From assembly GCA_032718475.1 (NCBI GenBank), contig JAUCBJ010006881.1:59795-123794 (forward strand): a stretch of 64,000 nt of DNA, read 5' to 3'. The notes below the pieces were generated by a model. That model had not been told where the DNA came from, did no database searches, and was given only the letters and a program-made list of their open reading frames with translations. Below, piece after piece: positions 54,350 to 64,000 of the stretch. Made by a program: the position numbers and the translations under genes. Source of the DNA: Nemertoderma westbladi (Eukaryota > Xenacoelomorpha > Nemertodermatida > Nemertodermatidae). Position 1 is the stretch's first letter, and every line of letters starts with the position of its first letter.

Positions 54350-55630
54350 TTTTGGGTTTATAAAAAAGAAAGGCAATGCCCGATTTCAAATTTTCCGCCA
54401 CAAATCTGTATTTAGGACTGTATTAGAGTACAGCAGTACAGTAAGCCCACATTTAGGCTGGACTTTTTCCTTACCCAAAGCTGTTTTGTTGCGGAAGCCC
54501 ATTACGGCGACCATATTAATTAAATCGGTGTTTGAGATGTCAAAAACTTAAAAGTTCGTCTCACAGTCCGCTTTCCAAATGTACAGCATGATCGAAAGCA
54601 GGGCCGCTTTAACCTTTTCGAGGTTCTTAGGTTATTCACAAATGGGGGCCCCCTTAGGAAGTATTTTGTTCAATTTTAACGAAGATTCCTACCTTTTTTT
54701 TAAACTGTATATCATAATTGTCCCTTTATAGCCTTAACCAGGTTATAGGGCCTACTTTTAATTTGGTCCCACAAACTCATAGTGGTTTAATCTGATGCTC
54801 TGAATTCATATCTCTGGCTCCAGTGATCATAGGGTGATCGAGCACAGGTGAGCTTTTATTTCGAAATGAATGCATTAAATGAACTCATCTCTGAACTGAT
54901 TTGTTACGTAGAACGTAACCAACTAATATCAAAATAAATAACGAAAATATACAAATTAAAACTGAAACTAAATTTTAGGTATCTGGATTGATAACAAGTT
55001 GACGTGGAAAAATAATTGCGCATACTTTATAAAAAGTACGATAGGCCTATTTACAGTACAAAGATCAACAAACTTCATTGAATTTCGGTACTCAAGGCCA
55101 GGATTTGGATCGCTTTTCCTCTCTGACTGACTGACTTTCCCTCCCGCTGATTCCATTTCCGATGTCAGTGTTTATGTTTTGTTTATTAATCGGACAGTCA
55201 GACAGATGGTCTTTATACTGTATATAGTATACGTACCCTTTTATTTTTTTAGCAATACAGCAATATGTGAGAAAGCATATTATTATTGACTAATAAATTT
55301 CATAACAGATCATACAACATATAGTATAAACTATGAACGAATTGTTATTCATTCAAATTGATCTTTTATAAATGCGATAATGAAATATAAATTTATAACT
55401 AAATACTAAGTAGGCCTACATACAACATACTGTATCAAGTAGCAAATATCAATTAAGAAGGATTGAAGGAAGGAATATAAAGCAAAAAGGTACCGTACCG
55501 GTAAATAAATTATAGCATTTCCACATAATAATACCAATCAACAAAGATAATTTAGTGCTGGTTCACATTGTAACTTTAAGCGATAGGATAGATAGTTAGT
55601 AATTAAAAGTAAAGTAAAAGTAAATTATAT
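54350..55630. other. Stretch without recognised genes
   Basis: AT-rich, with only short chance frames. No repeat family could be named. Confidence 0.45.
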
Positions 55631-55639
55631 TCGGCCGTT

Positions 55640-55790
55640 AGGCCAGGGATTACGCACAAAGTCTGACGACTGATTTCCAGTGCGGTCCCCCCAGAACTTC
55701 ACTCCCCATAGGAAACTCCAACCGCGAAGCCACGATTTACGAGATATGTGAATTCAATGCAACCACTACATCGAGGGACCTAAATTATAA
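55640..55790 (-). repeat. tRNA-derived SINE, diverged
   Basis: On the minus strand it reads TCGATGTAGTGGTTGCATTG, then AATTCACAT, which matches the heads at 3632 and 34357. A degenerate B box and a unique tail of about 90 bp follow. Confidence 0.55.
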
Positions 55791-56029
55791 GATAGTCGGT
55801 TAATTAGTAGGACATAAGAGACGGACAAAAAGGGATAAAAGATATGCGATAAGCGATAAGAGGATGATATAAGGAAAGCGATGGGGCTAAGGGATGCGAT
55901 AAGATTAAGTGGTAGAGGAGATAGGCGATAAACTACATTGCAAAACGTCAGTGCAGTTACGTTGCACGGTGCAGTGCAGTGTCAGTTAGTAGGACATTGC
56001 GCACTGGACTATTGCCCATCCATTATCGT

Positions 56030-56340
56030 TTGTGGGGCGAGCCATGAAGAGAGTGAAGCCATAGGGGTACCATAAACGAGTTGTCTGTCATTGTCGTCTG
56101 TCGTCGTCCAATTTTTGATCGCTTCAATTCTTGATTAAATTAAACCAAACTTAGTACGTATGTAGTCCTTAAAAAGTATAGAAAGAATCTTAAGTTTGGT
56201 AAAAAATGAGACAGTCTGTCAGTCGCGTCCGGTAGTTTCAATCTTTTGATAAAAGCCGAAAAACGTCGGCCAATCATTGATTAAATTAAACTAAATTTGG
56301 TAAACATGTTGTCTGGCAAAGGTTTAGAAAGATAATTCAT
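56030..56340 (+). repeat. Interspersed repeat related to 43520-43755
   Basis: It contains two related units with GATTAAATTAAACCAAACTT and GATTAAATTAAACTAAATTT. A further short match lies at about 59330-59375. Confidence 0.6.
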
Positions 56341-56561
56341 GGCTGCGTATTGTAAATAAAAACAAGACTCGGATTACAGCTTCTAAGGTTGACTCATTCT
56401 CGTGCTGCGCGAAAGCCCCACCACGAACGTGTTTATTATTGCCTATATCATGTTTATTATTTTTTATTCCATTGTAAACTGGGTTTTATGAACTGCAGTT
56501 TTTCGTACTGTATTTCTAAGTCTATTTAGATGGGAGATGGATAGCATGTCGTCATATAGAC

Positions 56562-57677
56562 TTACTTTTTAGAGAATTTAATGGACTTTCTCAAGGCGTT
56601 AAGATGGCAGCTCATTTCTTTACTTTCTAGATGAGGTGGATTTTTATTAACTACGGCGGCCTTATCGACAGTGACTTCACTGCGTTGCTTATGTAATCTT
56701 TCTGTCGTCACGTGTATCATTTCGTTCCACATATCCCGTATTTTCTTCCACAACTTTCTACGTTTTTTTCTGTCATCCATAACATCTCCACTGCCCTTAC
56801 CAACACCATCCACAACATCTCCACTGACTCCATCCTCGTCATCCAACTCTGTTTTGTCTTTAGGGATAAGAAACGTGCTCTCTTCCAGCTTATCCGCTAT
56901 TCTAGCTACTAGATTTTGTACGTAAATCAAGATATGGCAGAAATCGGTTGAGGCCAACTTGTTGGCTAAATCATACTGGTAAATCACCCAGGCGAGGCCT
57001 TGTATATACCAAGAACCGTAATACTGACTCCTCAGAGATTGAAACCCTTCCATAGTCGAGTAGCCGATGAGAATATCTGACCTCGCCGGTATAGAACACT
57101 CGTTAGACAACGCATCATCTTCCTGCACGCCCTTCATTATCTCTTTACCTTTACACGCTTGCACTACGAATATTTTCGGTTTCCCAATTAAATCCGCGCA
57201 ATTACGCCCATCGAATAAACCAAGGATGGTTTTTAGATTTATCGTTTCCCCATCCCAACATAATATACCGTCGTTTTCCGTTCCGTGACTCATAATGACG
57301 CAAAAGAAACAATCGGATTTCTTGTACGATTTTCTGAGAACCTCAATATTATCTAATTCAGACTTAGTAAATCCACGACTCAGTAACTCCCCTTCGTCTT
57401 TCGGAGATAGATTCGAATACGCCTTCAATAATCCAAGAATTCGATCATGAGACCAATTAAGATAGACCATGATACGATTATCGTCGAATCCCAAAAGCTT
57501 TAACGCAACTTTCATTATCTCAACATCTTTATCAGAACCTTCCCGCACTGGTAATTTTTTAAACTTATAATTGTTAAAAATTAGGGCAACTCCTCGAGAT
57601 TCATGCTTCATATTGTAATCGAATAAAATTCCATCGTTAAAGTCTGTACCGGTACCGGTACTGGGTGAGACAGCCAT
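56562..57677 (-). CDS. Caspase with an insertion in the p10 region, intronless
   Basis: This intact 371-codon ORF starts at ATG 57677 and is not interrupted by introns. Caspases are cysteine proteases cutting after Asp in cell death and related signalling. The N-terminus is short (about 27 residues before RGVALIFNNYKF), with no CARD or DED, as in executioner types. The catalytic His131 lies in IMSHGTENDG and Cys175 in VVQACKGKE. The p10 part includes GSWYIQGL, then DKLEES at about 262-267. The usual final strand (KEMSCHLNALRKSIKF) comes only at about 353-368. Between them lies an acidic then Lys/Arg-rich insertion of roughly 85 residues, absent from typical caspases. AATAAA-like signals on the minus strand lie at 56432-56467. 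Lack of introns suggests a retrocopy or a lineage-specific caspase expansion. Confidence 0.92.
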   Translation of the reverse strand: MAVSPSTGTGTDFNDGILFDYNMKHESRGVALIFNNYKFKKLPVREGSDKDVEIMKVALKLLGFDDNRIMVYLNWSHDRILGLLKAYSNLSPKDEGELLSRGFTKSELDNIEVLRKSYKKSDCFFCVIMSHGTENDGILCWDGETINLKTILGLFDGRNCADLIGKPKIFVVQACKGKEIMKGVQEDDALSNECSIPARSDILIGYSTMEGFQSLRSQYYGSWYIQGLAWVIYQYDLANKLASTDFCHILIYVQNLVARIADKLEESTFLIPKDKTELDDEDGVSGDVVDGVGKGSGDVMDDRKKRRKLWKKIRDMWNEMIHVTTERLHKQRSEVTVDKAAVVNKNPPHLESKEMSCHLNALRKSIKFSKK

Positions 57678-57757
57678 CTTTAATATGGACTGGAAATTAA
57701 GCTATAAATGACAAAATGAGAATAACTTTTGTTGGGCACAGCTTTGCAAAGTCGAGA

Positions 57758-57812
57758 GAGGGCTGTTGCGCTGTCAGTCAGAGAGGTAACAGCCTGTGGG
57801 GTAAGGATTTAC
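57758..57812 (+). repeat. ~55-bp inverted repeat, left copy
   Basis: GGGCTGTTGCGCTGTCAGTC and the following ~35 bp recur in reverse complement at 60603-60660. The two copies bracket 2.8 kb upstream of the caspase gene. Confidence 0.75.
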
Positions 57813-58349
57813 CTCTGGCACCTGTATTAGACAAATTAGCAGTAGATGTGTAGGCCCACCAGTACTGTGCACGGTACAAGACCCGAAATTTAGCCTACAT
57901 CTGTAAATAATACACGTTTCGCGGTACAAGACCATATAAATTAGACCACCATCTGTAAAATGCTCGCGTGTTCAGGAGTTGCACAGATGTCAGGATGTGC
58001 TGATTCTATATCATGCACTAGGCCTAACGGATTCTGGTAGCCTGGAACTAGACCACCTGACCACTACAAAAACTGATGCGACAGAGCGAGGTGCCGTTAG
58101 CCTAACATTTCTCGGAGGCTGGTCCGATAACACTCAACGCATTGTTTGGTTGGAGATTGACATTACCGGTATTGCATTACACAGTTACAGTTTACATTAC
58201 TGCATTACTGCATTATTACATACGGATTTAGTATGGATTGAGAAATTGGATATATTTGACGTCAATGGAGGTTTGGGTTTGGTTTGAGAAATTAATACAG
58301 TAATATCACGTAGGCCTACCTAATCATATCTTTGCGTTAATTATTACTA

Positions 58350-58680
58350 GATCCACTGGCCACCAGCCACCTTCAACAAACCATCATTGCCGAAGGGCAC
58401 TCAGCTAAGGGGGCGGAGCGCATTAAAAACTCTAAGTATCGCGACCTAATGGACCGGGGCCATTTATTTCACCCGGTGGCCTTTGAGACCTTTGGTCGCC
58501 CTGGTCCAGAGACATCCACCTTCCTCCGGGAGATCGGGGCTCGTCTGCACAGTGCCACCCACGAACCGCGTTCACACCAGTTTCTGCTCCAACGCCTGGA
58601 TAAGGCAATTTTGGTTGGTAATGCAGCCTCAGTCATGGGGACAGCAACCACGCCAACCATCGGTCTATTCGGGGACTGAA
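58350..58680 (+). pseudogene. C-terminal end of a retroelement reverse-transcriptase ORF
   Basis: The frame is open from about 58350 to the stop at 58677-58679. It encodes AERIKNSKYRDL, FHPVAFETFG and GARLHSATHEPRSHQFLLQR, ending near GNAASVMGT. This pattern (a conserved ETFG...GPE block, then a QRL...GNAASVMGT tail) is the typical end of retroelement RT polyproteins. The rest of the element is absent. Confidence 0.6.
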
Positions 58681-59522
58681 GAGCCGAAACCAATCGAAAC
58701 TGTCGAAATGGTTGCCAATGCAGTCACCAACGGGATGACGGCCGAAGATATTCAATATTCAATACTCTATGCAATCTCAAATATTCAATGTTCGATCCCT
58801 AGATGGGGCAGTACTGTTTGGGCACAGTGCTTTAAATGCTGCAGCCTAGCCCAACCCCGGCTTACATCCTTCAGTGGTCGATTCGATTGGGAACCAAGGT
58901 AACTTGGGAAATAGAGTGGAAGGGTTTACTGTGGAAGATCACCCATGGTCGCATTCCTTGGCTTAACGAGCCTAAAAGATTCTCCCATTCAAATATTCAA
59001 TTCGGTACTGTACCTTCAATTAAATATTCAATCTTAGTATTATTTATGTGCTTCGTTATTTAATAATGTGATTAGATAAAAAAAATAAATTAATGAAATA
59101 TAATTCATCTGTTAATTATTACAAAAAAAAATCAACATTATATTAACATATATATAGTTTTGAATTAAATGTTTCGAAATCAACAGTCATTCAATGAACT
59201 TATACAGCAGTGTCATATATCGCGTATCCCTTGGCTGCTTGGTTTAATCACTATTCTTTATTCAAGTATAACTGAATCCTGGCCCAGCGCCTTCACCCTC
59301 CACTGATAATTTAAAATCGTAACTTATTCACTCTTTGACTAAATTATACCAAACTTGGTAAACATGTAATCTTGTCTATCGGCTAAAATAAACACAACTT
59401 GCTAAAGTTTCCCCTATAATGTTTTTTCCTATAGAACAGGATGCAGTTTTATTTTAGTAGTAAACAAGCTGTTATTTGCATCGATTTTCACCTGGAGAGG
59501 GAAGAATATTGAATGCCCCATG

Positions 59523-59544
59523 CCCCCCCCCCCCCCCCCCCCCC
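59523..59544 (+). repeat. Poly(C) run of 22 nt
   Basis: No inverted repeat or element end was recognised around this run. Confidence 0.85.
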
Positions 59545-59779
59545 TGCAGTTAAGTAAGTGAAAATATTTCGGCACCATTTAATTTTATTATCACGGTCGC
59601 ACATCACTGTCAAAAGATACAATTCATTATAAACATAACAAAATTAATTATAATAATTCTAAAAATATAAGACAGATCTTCCTAAAGTTAGCTCTTTAGT
59701 CTTTAGCAATCTTATACATTGACAAGACTTATAAAATAATTGATGTTGAATAATTTATTATTAAGATTAAAATATATTA

Positions 59780-60380
59780 TTAGGAATTCGAAGAAAGCAA
59801 ATTGTATTGAGTTAGTATTGGCAAGTTAATCTCACAAACCAGTCTAGTCTGTCTAACTTTAGAGTAGCCTTGTTCGCATTGTTCCAGGTTTAGGCCTATA
59901 GATTCCACCGTCTTCGTTCCAGGTTTATTTCTGTAATAGACTCCGTTATCCGTCTCGATCGCTTCGCTATGCACCATCTTACTGGGTTTAATAAACTCCA
60001 TCGCCTTCCTGTCGTTCTCTGTTTTGTAGATTAGGCCTACTTCGCCATCGTCTGATCGCTTTGGTTGCGTGTTTAATACTGTCAGACTGTAATAGACTCC
60101 GTTATCCGTCTCGATCGCTTCGCTATGCACATCTTACTGGGTTTAATAAACTCAGAAACTCCATCGCCTTCCTGTCGTTCTCTGTTTTGTAGATTACTTC
60201 GCCATCATCTGATCGCTTTGATTGCGTGTTTAATACTGCAATAGACTCCGCCGCCATCGTATCGTTCTGGATACTTTGAATAGACTCCATTGTCCATCGC
60301 GATCGTTTCATTGTTACGTTTAATTGACTCCGTCGCCTCCTCGTATTAGGAATCCGGCCGGGTTTCGTAGATTCCGCCAT
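59780..60380 (-). repeat. Coding-like 156-bp tandem repeats
   Basis: Two units with a 156-bp period (CTGTAATAGA at 59931 and 60087) and a partial third give frames with repeated peptides such as AIETDNGVYY and KTENDRKAMEF. The period is a multiple of three, but small indels split the region into two frames (60380-60123 and 60130-59780). I recognise no domain. It may be a decayed repetitive gene. Confidence 0.4.
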
Positions 60381-60602
60381 CGTTCAGCAGTTCAGTGTTT
60401 TTAATCAAAGCCGGAATTCCGGCACCGGCACCACGATCAACAATTTCGGAAGTAACAGACTCCGTCAACAACACTCGGTGCTCGGGGATTAAAAAATACA
60501 ACTATCGGCTGATTGGGCGACTTGTAACTGGGCGATCATCTATCTGATAGTTGAAAAAGACTGTCTGACAGTTGGTTTCAGACTATCTGATAGTTAGAGC
60601 CC

Positions 60603-60660
60603 CATGGGTAAATCCTTACCCCATGGGCTGTTACCTCTCTGACTGACAGCGCAACAGCCC
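60603..60660 (-). repeat. ~55-bp inverted repeat, right copy
   Basis: Reverse complement of 57758-57812, with the same GGTAAATCCTTACCCC end. The inner palindromic GGTAAG...CTTACC part is kept. Confidence 0.75.
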
Positions 60661-61249
60661 CTATAGTTTCCTTGTGCTTTTACAAAAATCACACCCTGAC
60701 ATTCGATTCAGGGTACCTTATTGTTAACCCTTATTCAATTGTTTCTAGACCAACAATTTTTTCGCGCACCAACCCTTTTGTATTGTTGTTATTATTAAAC
60801 AAGGTGGGAGTAATTAAAAGTACAAAAGGCAGGCCACAAATAATACACTTTAATGGATACCGTCACAGTATTTGAAATAAACAAGTTAATAAAATATATT
60901 CGGAATGTGCTCAACGGGAATCTGCGGCATACCAACGCATTTACAGGAAGACATTTTGCTCCACAATAGTAACTGTTATGAACTATGGTACATTGTAACA
61001 ATAATGGAAGCAAGGAATAAACTTTTAATGTTGTCTTAAAGCCGATAATTTAAAACAAAATATTATTAAAATCTCAAAATATTCGGAAACTGACATATGT
61101 CATAGCTTGTCATATGCAACTGTCATATTGGGAAATTTACCGACCATACCAGATCTAGTTATTGGGGAAGTGACTCAAAGGGAAAGTGACTTAAGGTAAA
61201 TATTATTGGGGAAAAGTCTCATTGGGGAAAGGAGGTAAACGCTACACCT

Positions 61250-61795
61250 ACACTACTTACACTATTAGCTTATTCAATCCCGCTAACACCCCATAAAGTT
61301 ATAAGCCGATAAGCAATATTGGGAGCCACGAGATTGGATAATTAACCAACTCGTGCCATCCCAATAAGAGTGGGAAGGAAGCACACAATAAAGGGTCAGG
61401 GGCCAAACCCCTAACCCAGAGAGAACAGATGGAGTGAACGGGAACACTCCACGGGGTGCCAACAAGGGTATCAACCAATCAGAGGGGGGCAAGGCATCGA
61501 TTAGGTAGTAATTAGGCCAACCGTGCAATATAACCAGTAACCCAATATCAGTAATTCAGTTATCTCAGTGCAGTAGTGCTAGCATAGGTTAATTAGTTTA
61601 GATAGGGGAGCACGGGACTTTTAGTTACCGTATCCCGCCTTCCATATACTATACAATATATCTATATCTTATACCTCTATTATTATACACCGAACTTCAG
61701 AACTCATTTTACTTTCATTCACTCTTTATACACGGCGGGGACGCGTGAACTAAATACCGGATAAATCGGGATCCCTCCTGGATCCCGTCACATAC
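61250..61795 (+). mobile_element. Possible solo LTR
   Basis: About 550 bp ending GATCCCGTCACA contain an AATAAA (about 61387) and a TATA-like ATATAA (about 61530), in a style seen in LTRs. Both flanks contain a TACACCTACA-like sequence that might be a target duplication. No paired copy is present in the window, so this remains tentative. Confidence 0.3.
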
Positions 61796-62164
61796 ACCTA
61801 CAACTACTTGAAGGCAGGTTAGTAAAGAAACATGTTACAGAGGTGGGTTGAAAGAATCAAAACAATAAACAAGAGTGGTATGTATCGTACCGCGTGGTTA
61901 AGCAAACATAATAATGATAATAATAATAATCAGAGATATATATAAGAGCGCATTATTCAGATATTATTGCATGCCGAGAGGCATACACGTTCAACAATAA
62001 TGCAGTGGTGGGGGAGACCACTGTAATACACCATCAGATAGTGCAGTGTAATGTGGTGTAACATAACTGAAGTGTAAGTGTAGTGGAGTGTAGTGTACAC
62101 ATACTGTAAATGGTACTCAATAACCCCATGACTGTGAAAATAACCCCATGACTGTGAAAATAAC

Positions 62165-62553
62165 CCCACCCCAAAAACGGTGAAATATTTAGGGTGTTTC
62201 TTGGATGCCAACATGTCAGGCGATTCAATGGCAGTAAAGGTTATAAAGAAATGCAACTCAACTCTACGATTCCTTTACCGACAGGGGTCTATATTCTATT
62301 ATTACACCAAAAGGTTACTTTGTAATGCTCTAATTCAACCGCACAAGCAAAGGTCTACAGAACCAACTACAGGCACTCCAACGTACGTGCATACGATTCT
62401 ACCTGGGACTGCACCACCAGACACACATAACGCCAGACCACTATATTAAAATGTCATTTTGACACTCGTGTTGAGCAAAGCACATTATGTCACATGTATC
62501 GTATTAGTCGTGGCCTATCCCCACCATATCTCCAGAATTTAGTTATTTTCAAC
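62165..62553 (+). pseudogene. LINE reverse-transcriptase C-terminal fragment
   Basis: It begins KYLGCFLDANMSGDSM and continues with NSTLRFLYRQ and RLLCNALIQPH, typical of the end of CR1/RTE-like LINE ORFs. After a frame break the last block (PPYLQNLVIF) lies just before the LINE copy that follows. Confidence 0.65.
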
Positions 62554-62559
62554 TCTATT

Positions 62560-63397
62560 ACTACTACTACTACTAGGATCGGCATGCTGCATTGCAGCTG
62601 CATTTTTAAGAATGCTGTGCCGGCTTATTGACAAAATTGCACCGCCACAACTCCCTATCACCCATGACATTTGCTAGATCATCCGCATCTTCAAGGCCAG
62701 TGTCCTTTAAGATGCGTCTCAAGAAAGTCATGGGCTGTCCACCATGCTTATTCACTCCATGAGGCTGCCAAAGTACAAGATTATGTAGAGGCTGGTCCTC
62801 ACGGCAAAAGCAATGTCCTGTAAAGCGGAGGTGACTTTGTTCTAGTGTCAAGCTTGGGGGAACCAATGAGACACCTCCAATGTTATATAGTGTCTGGTTG
62901 GAGATGTGTGTATTGTATTTGACACAATGAACCCGGCGTAGCATTCTTGTGAATGTGCCATCCAGAGATTTGCTGTCCTCAGCAGTTAGAGCCCAGCATG
63001 GACTCCCATAGAGGAGTACTGGAACTACTGCTGCTCTAAATAATCGGACCTTAAGTTTCCGATTAAATCTCGGTGACTTCCAAATCCTGGAAAGCCTATT
63101 CAAGGCTGCCCATGCCTTTCCCTTACGTATTCGAAGGTCCTCACCTGACTTCCGGATCCATGATCCCAGGTAACAGAAGTCATCCACATGCTCAAGCATA
63201 CCATCTTTTGAGCTTATGCTCATCCGATCAGAGACTTGCTGAGGACTTTCAAAGTTAACTGTCAAAATTTTGGTCTTTCTGGAGTTAATAAAAAGACCAA
63301 CACTAGAAGCAGCATGTTCTAATGAGCTGAGGAGCCGTTGGGCTCCCTCTAGTAGTTTTCGAGTTATAGCACCATTTTTTAACCCTACTTTTGGCAC
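62560..63397 (-). pseudogene. RTE-type LINE, 5'-truncated copy 1
   Basis: A 263-codon open frame (63397-62606) encodes the end of an endonuclease/reverse transcriptase. It has KTKILTVNF, then FCYLGSWIRKSGEDLRIRKG, VRLFRAAVVPVLLYGSPCW, RMLRRVHCVKYNTHISN and HLRFTGHCF. The active-site YADD part of the RT is lost by 5' truncation. A short 3' UTR ends in a (TAG)n repeat at about 62560-62575. The coding region is otherwise open, so truncation is relatively recent. Confidence 0.8.
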
Positions 63398-63461
63398 TTT
63401 TTTTGAGACGTTTTTTGAAAATTACATTTCATTAAATATGAATTGTAACATCTTTTTTTTG

Positions 63462-63495
63462 GTATTAGCATCATATTTTAATATGATGCTAATAC
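63462..63495 (+). repeat. Perfect 34-bp palindrome
   Basis: GTATTAGCATCATATT, a 2-nt TT centre and AATATGATGCTAATAC. It lies between the two LINE copies, with no coding context. Confidence 0.85.
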
Positions 63496-63689
63496 ATATA
63501 CATAATTCATATATCATATTTTGGTGTTAGCAATTGGATGGAATTCATATAAATTGATTTAGAAATTTCAAACTTGTTTTTTTCCGCGGGTGCCAAATTT
63601 TGGTGCCACCACCAAATTTTGTAATATGTCAATTTTGTAAATTGATTGTTTGAAACTTGTTTTTACGCAATTGGGGATTTTTCGGGTTC

Positions 63690-64000
63690 TACTACTACTA
63701 CTACTAGGATCGGCATGCTGCATTGCAGCTGCATTTTTAAGAATGCTGTGCCAGCTTGTCAACAAAAATTGCACCGCCACAACTCCCCTATCACCCATGA
63801 CATTTGCTAGATCATCCGCATCTTTAAGGCCAGTGTCCTTTAAGATGCGTCTCAAGAAAGTCATGGGCTGTCCACCGTGCTTATTCACTCCATGAGGCTG
63901 CCAAAGTACAAGATTATGCACTGGCTGGTCCTCACGGCGAAAGCAATGTCCTGCAAAGCGGAGGCGATTTTGTTCTAGTATCAAGCTTGGGGGATGTGAA
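63690..64000 (-). mobile_element. RTE-type LINE copy 2, running off the window
   Basis: It is about 95% similar by eye to 62560-62870 and includes the (TAG)n tail at about 63690. The coding end is disrupted after the MGDRG motif by an extra base compared with copy 1. The 5' part lies beyond the window. Confidence 0.8.

Noticed and set aside
58469-58693. Antisense frame opposite the RT tail
   Set aside because: The plus frame carries recognisable retroelement motifs, so the opposite frame is a shadow.

Overview
This is AT-rich nuclear DNA from an animal, most likely an aquatic invertebrate; I cannot name the lineage. Evidence for an animal: an intron-containing HSD17B10-type dehydrogenase with GT-AG splice sites, a caspase, a torsin, tRNA-derived SINE heads, RTE/CR1-like LINE fragments, a pogo-like transposon, many inverted-repeat DNA elements, and a large BEL/Pao LTR retrotransposon. 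Host genes are sparse. Most of the window is mobile-element DNA at different stages of decay.

Layout. 1-4.7 kb: a DNA element with very long terminal inverted repeats (at least 0.78 kb, left end outside the window). It encloses a small C2H2 zinc-finger ORF, an acidic repeat protein and arrays of 19-bp palindromes; one arm recurs at 34.1-35.5 kb. 4.8-10 kb: small palindromic elements, a minisatellite, a decayed DDE integrase-like gene, an RTE scrap and an unrecognised ORF ending in a PIP-box-like motif. 10,133-28,909: an 18.8-kb BEL/Pao element with 1,282-bp LTRs differing at only about two positions and a 5-bp target duplication (CCGTG). It carries gag-protease, pol (RT, RNase H, integrase) and, unusually, a third 1,417-codon ORF of unknown function with three Cys/His knuckles. 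29-36 kb: LINE remains, a minisatellite, an intronless torsin copy with two frameshifts, TIR elements and a SINE. 36.3-39.7 kb: an old antisense relic of the same BEL/Pao family.

43.25-49.5 kb: a complete four-exon HSD17B10 gene (263 aa, minus strand). Its second intron holds a pogo-like transposon, itself broken by a hAT-like MITE with an 8-bp target duplication. 50-56 kb: tRNA-like tandem repeats, a MULE-like 950-bp element with a 9-bp target duplication, and other fold-back elements. 56.56-57.68 kb: an uninterrupted caspase gene with a charged insertion of about 85 residues inside the p10 region. 58-64 kb: retroelement fragments, a repetitive ORF, a possible solo LTR and two RTE 3' ends.

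The least explained signals are the third ORF of the BEL/Pao element and the zinc-finger/acidic-protein cargo of the long-TIR element. Seven long poly(G)/poly(C) runs (13-28 nt) occur, most of them inside or at the ends of mobile elements.
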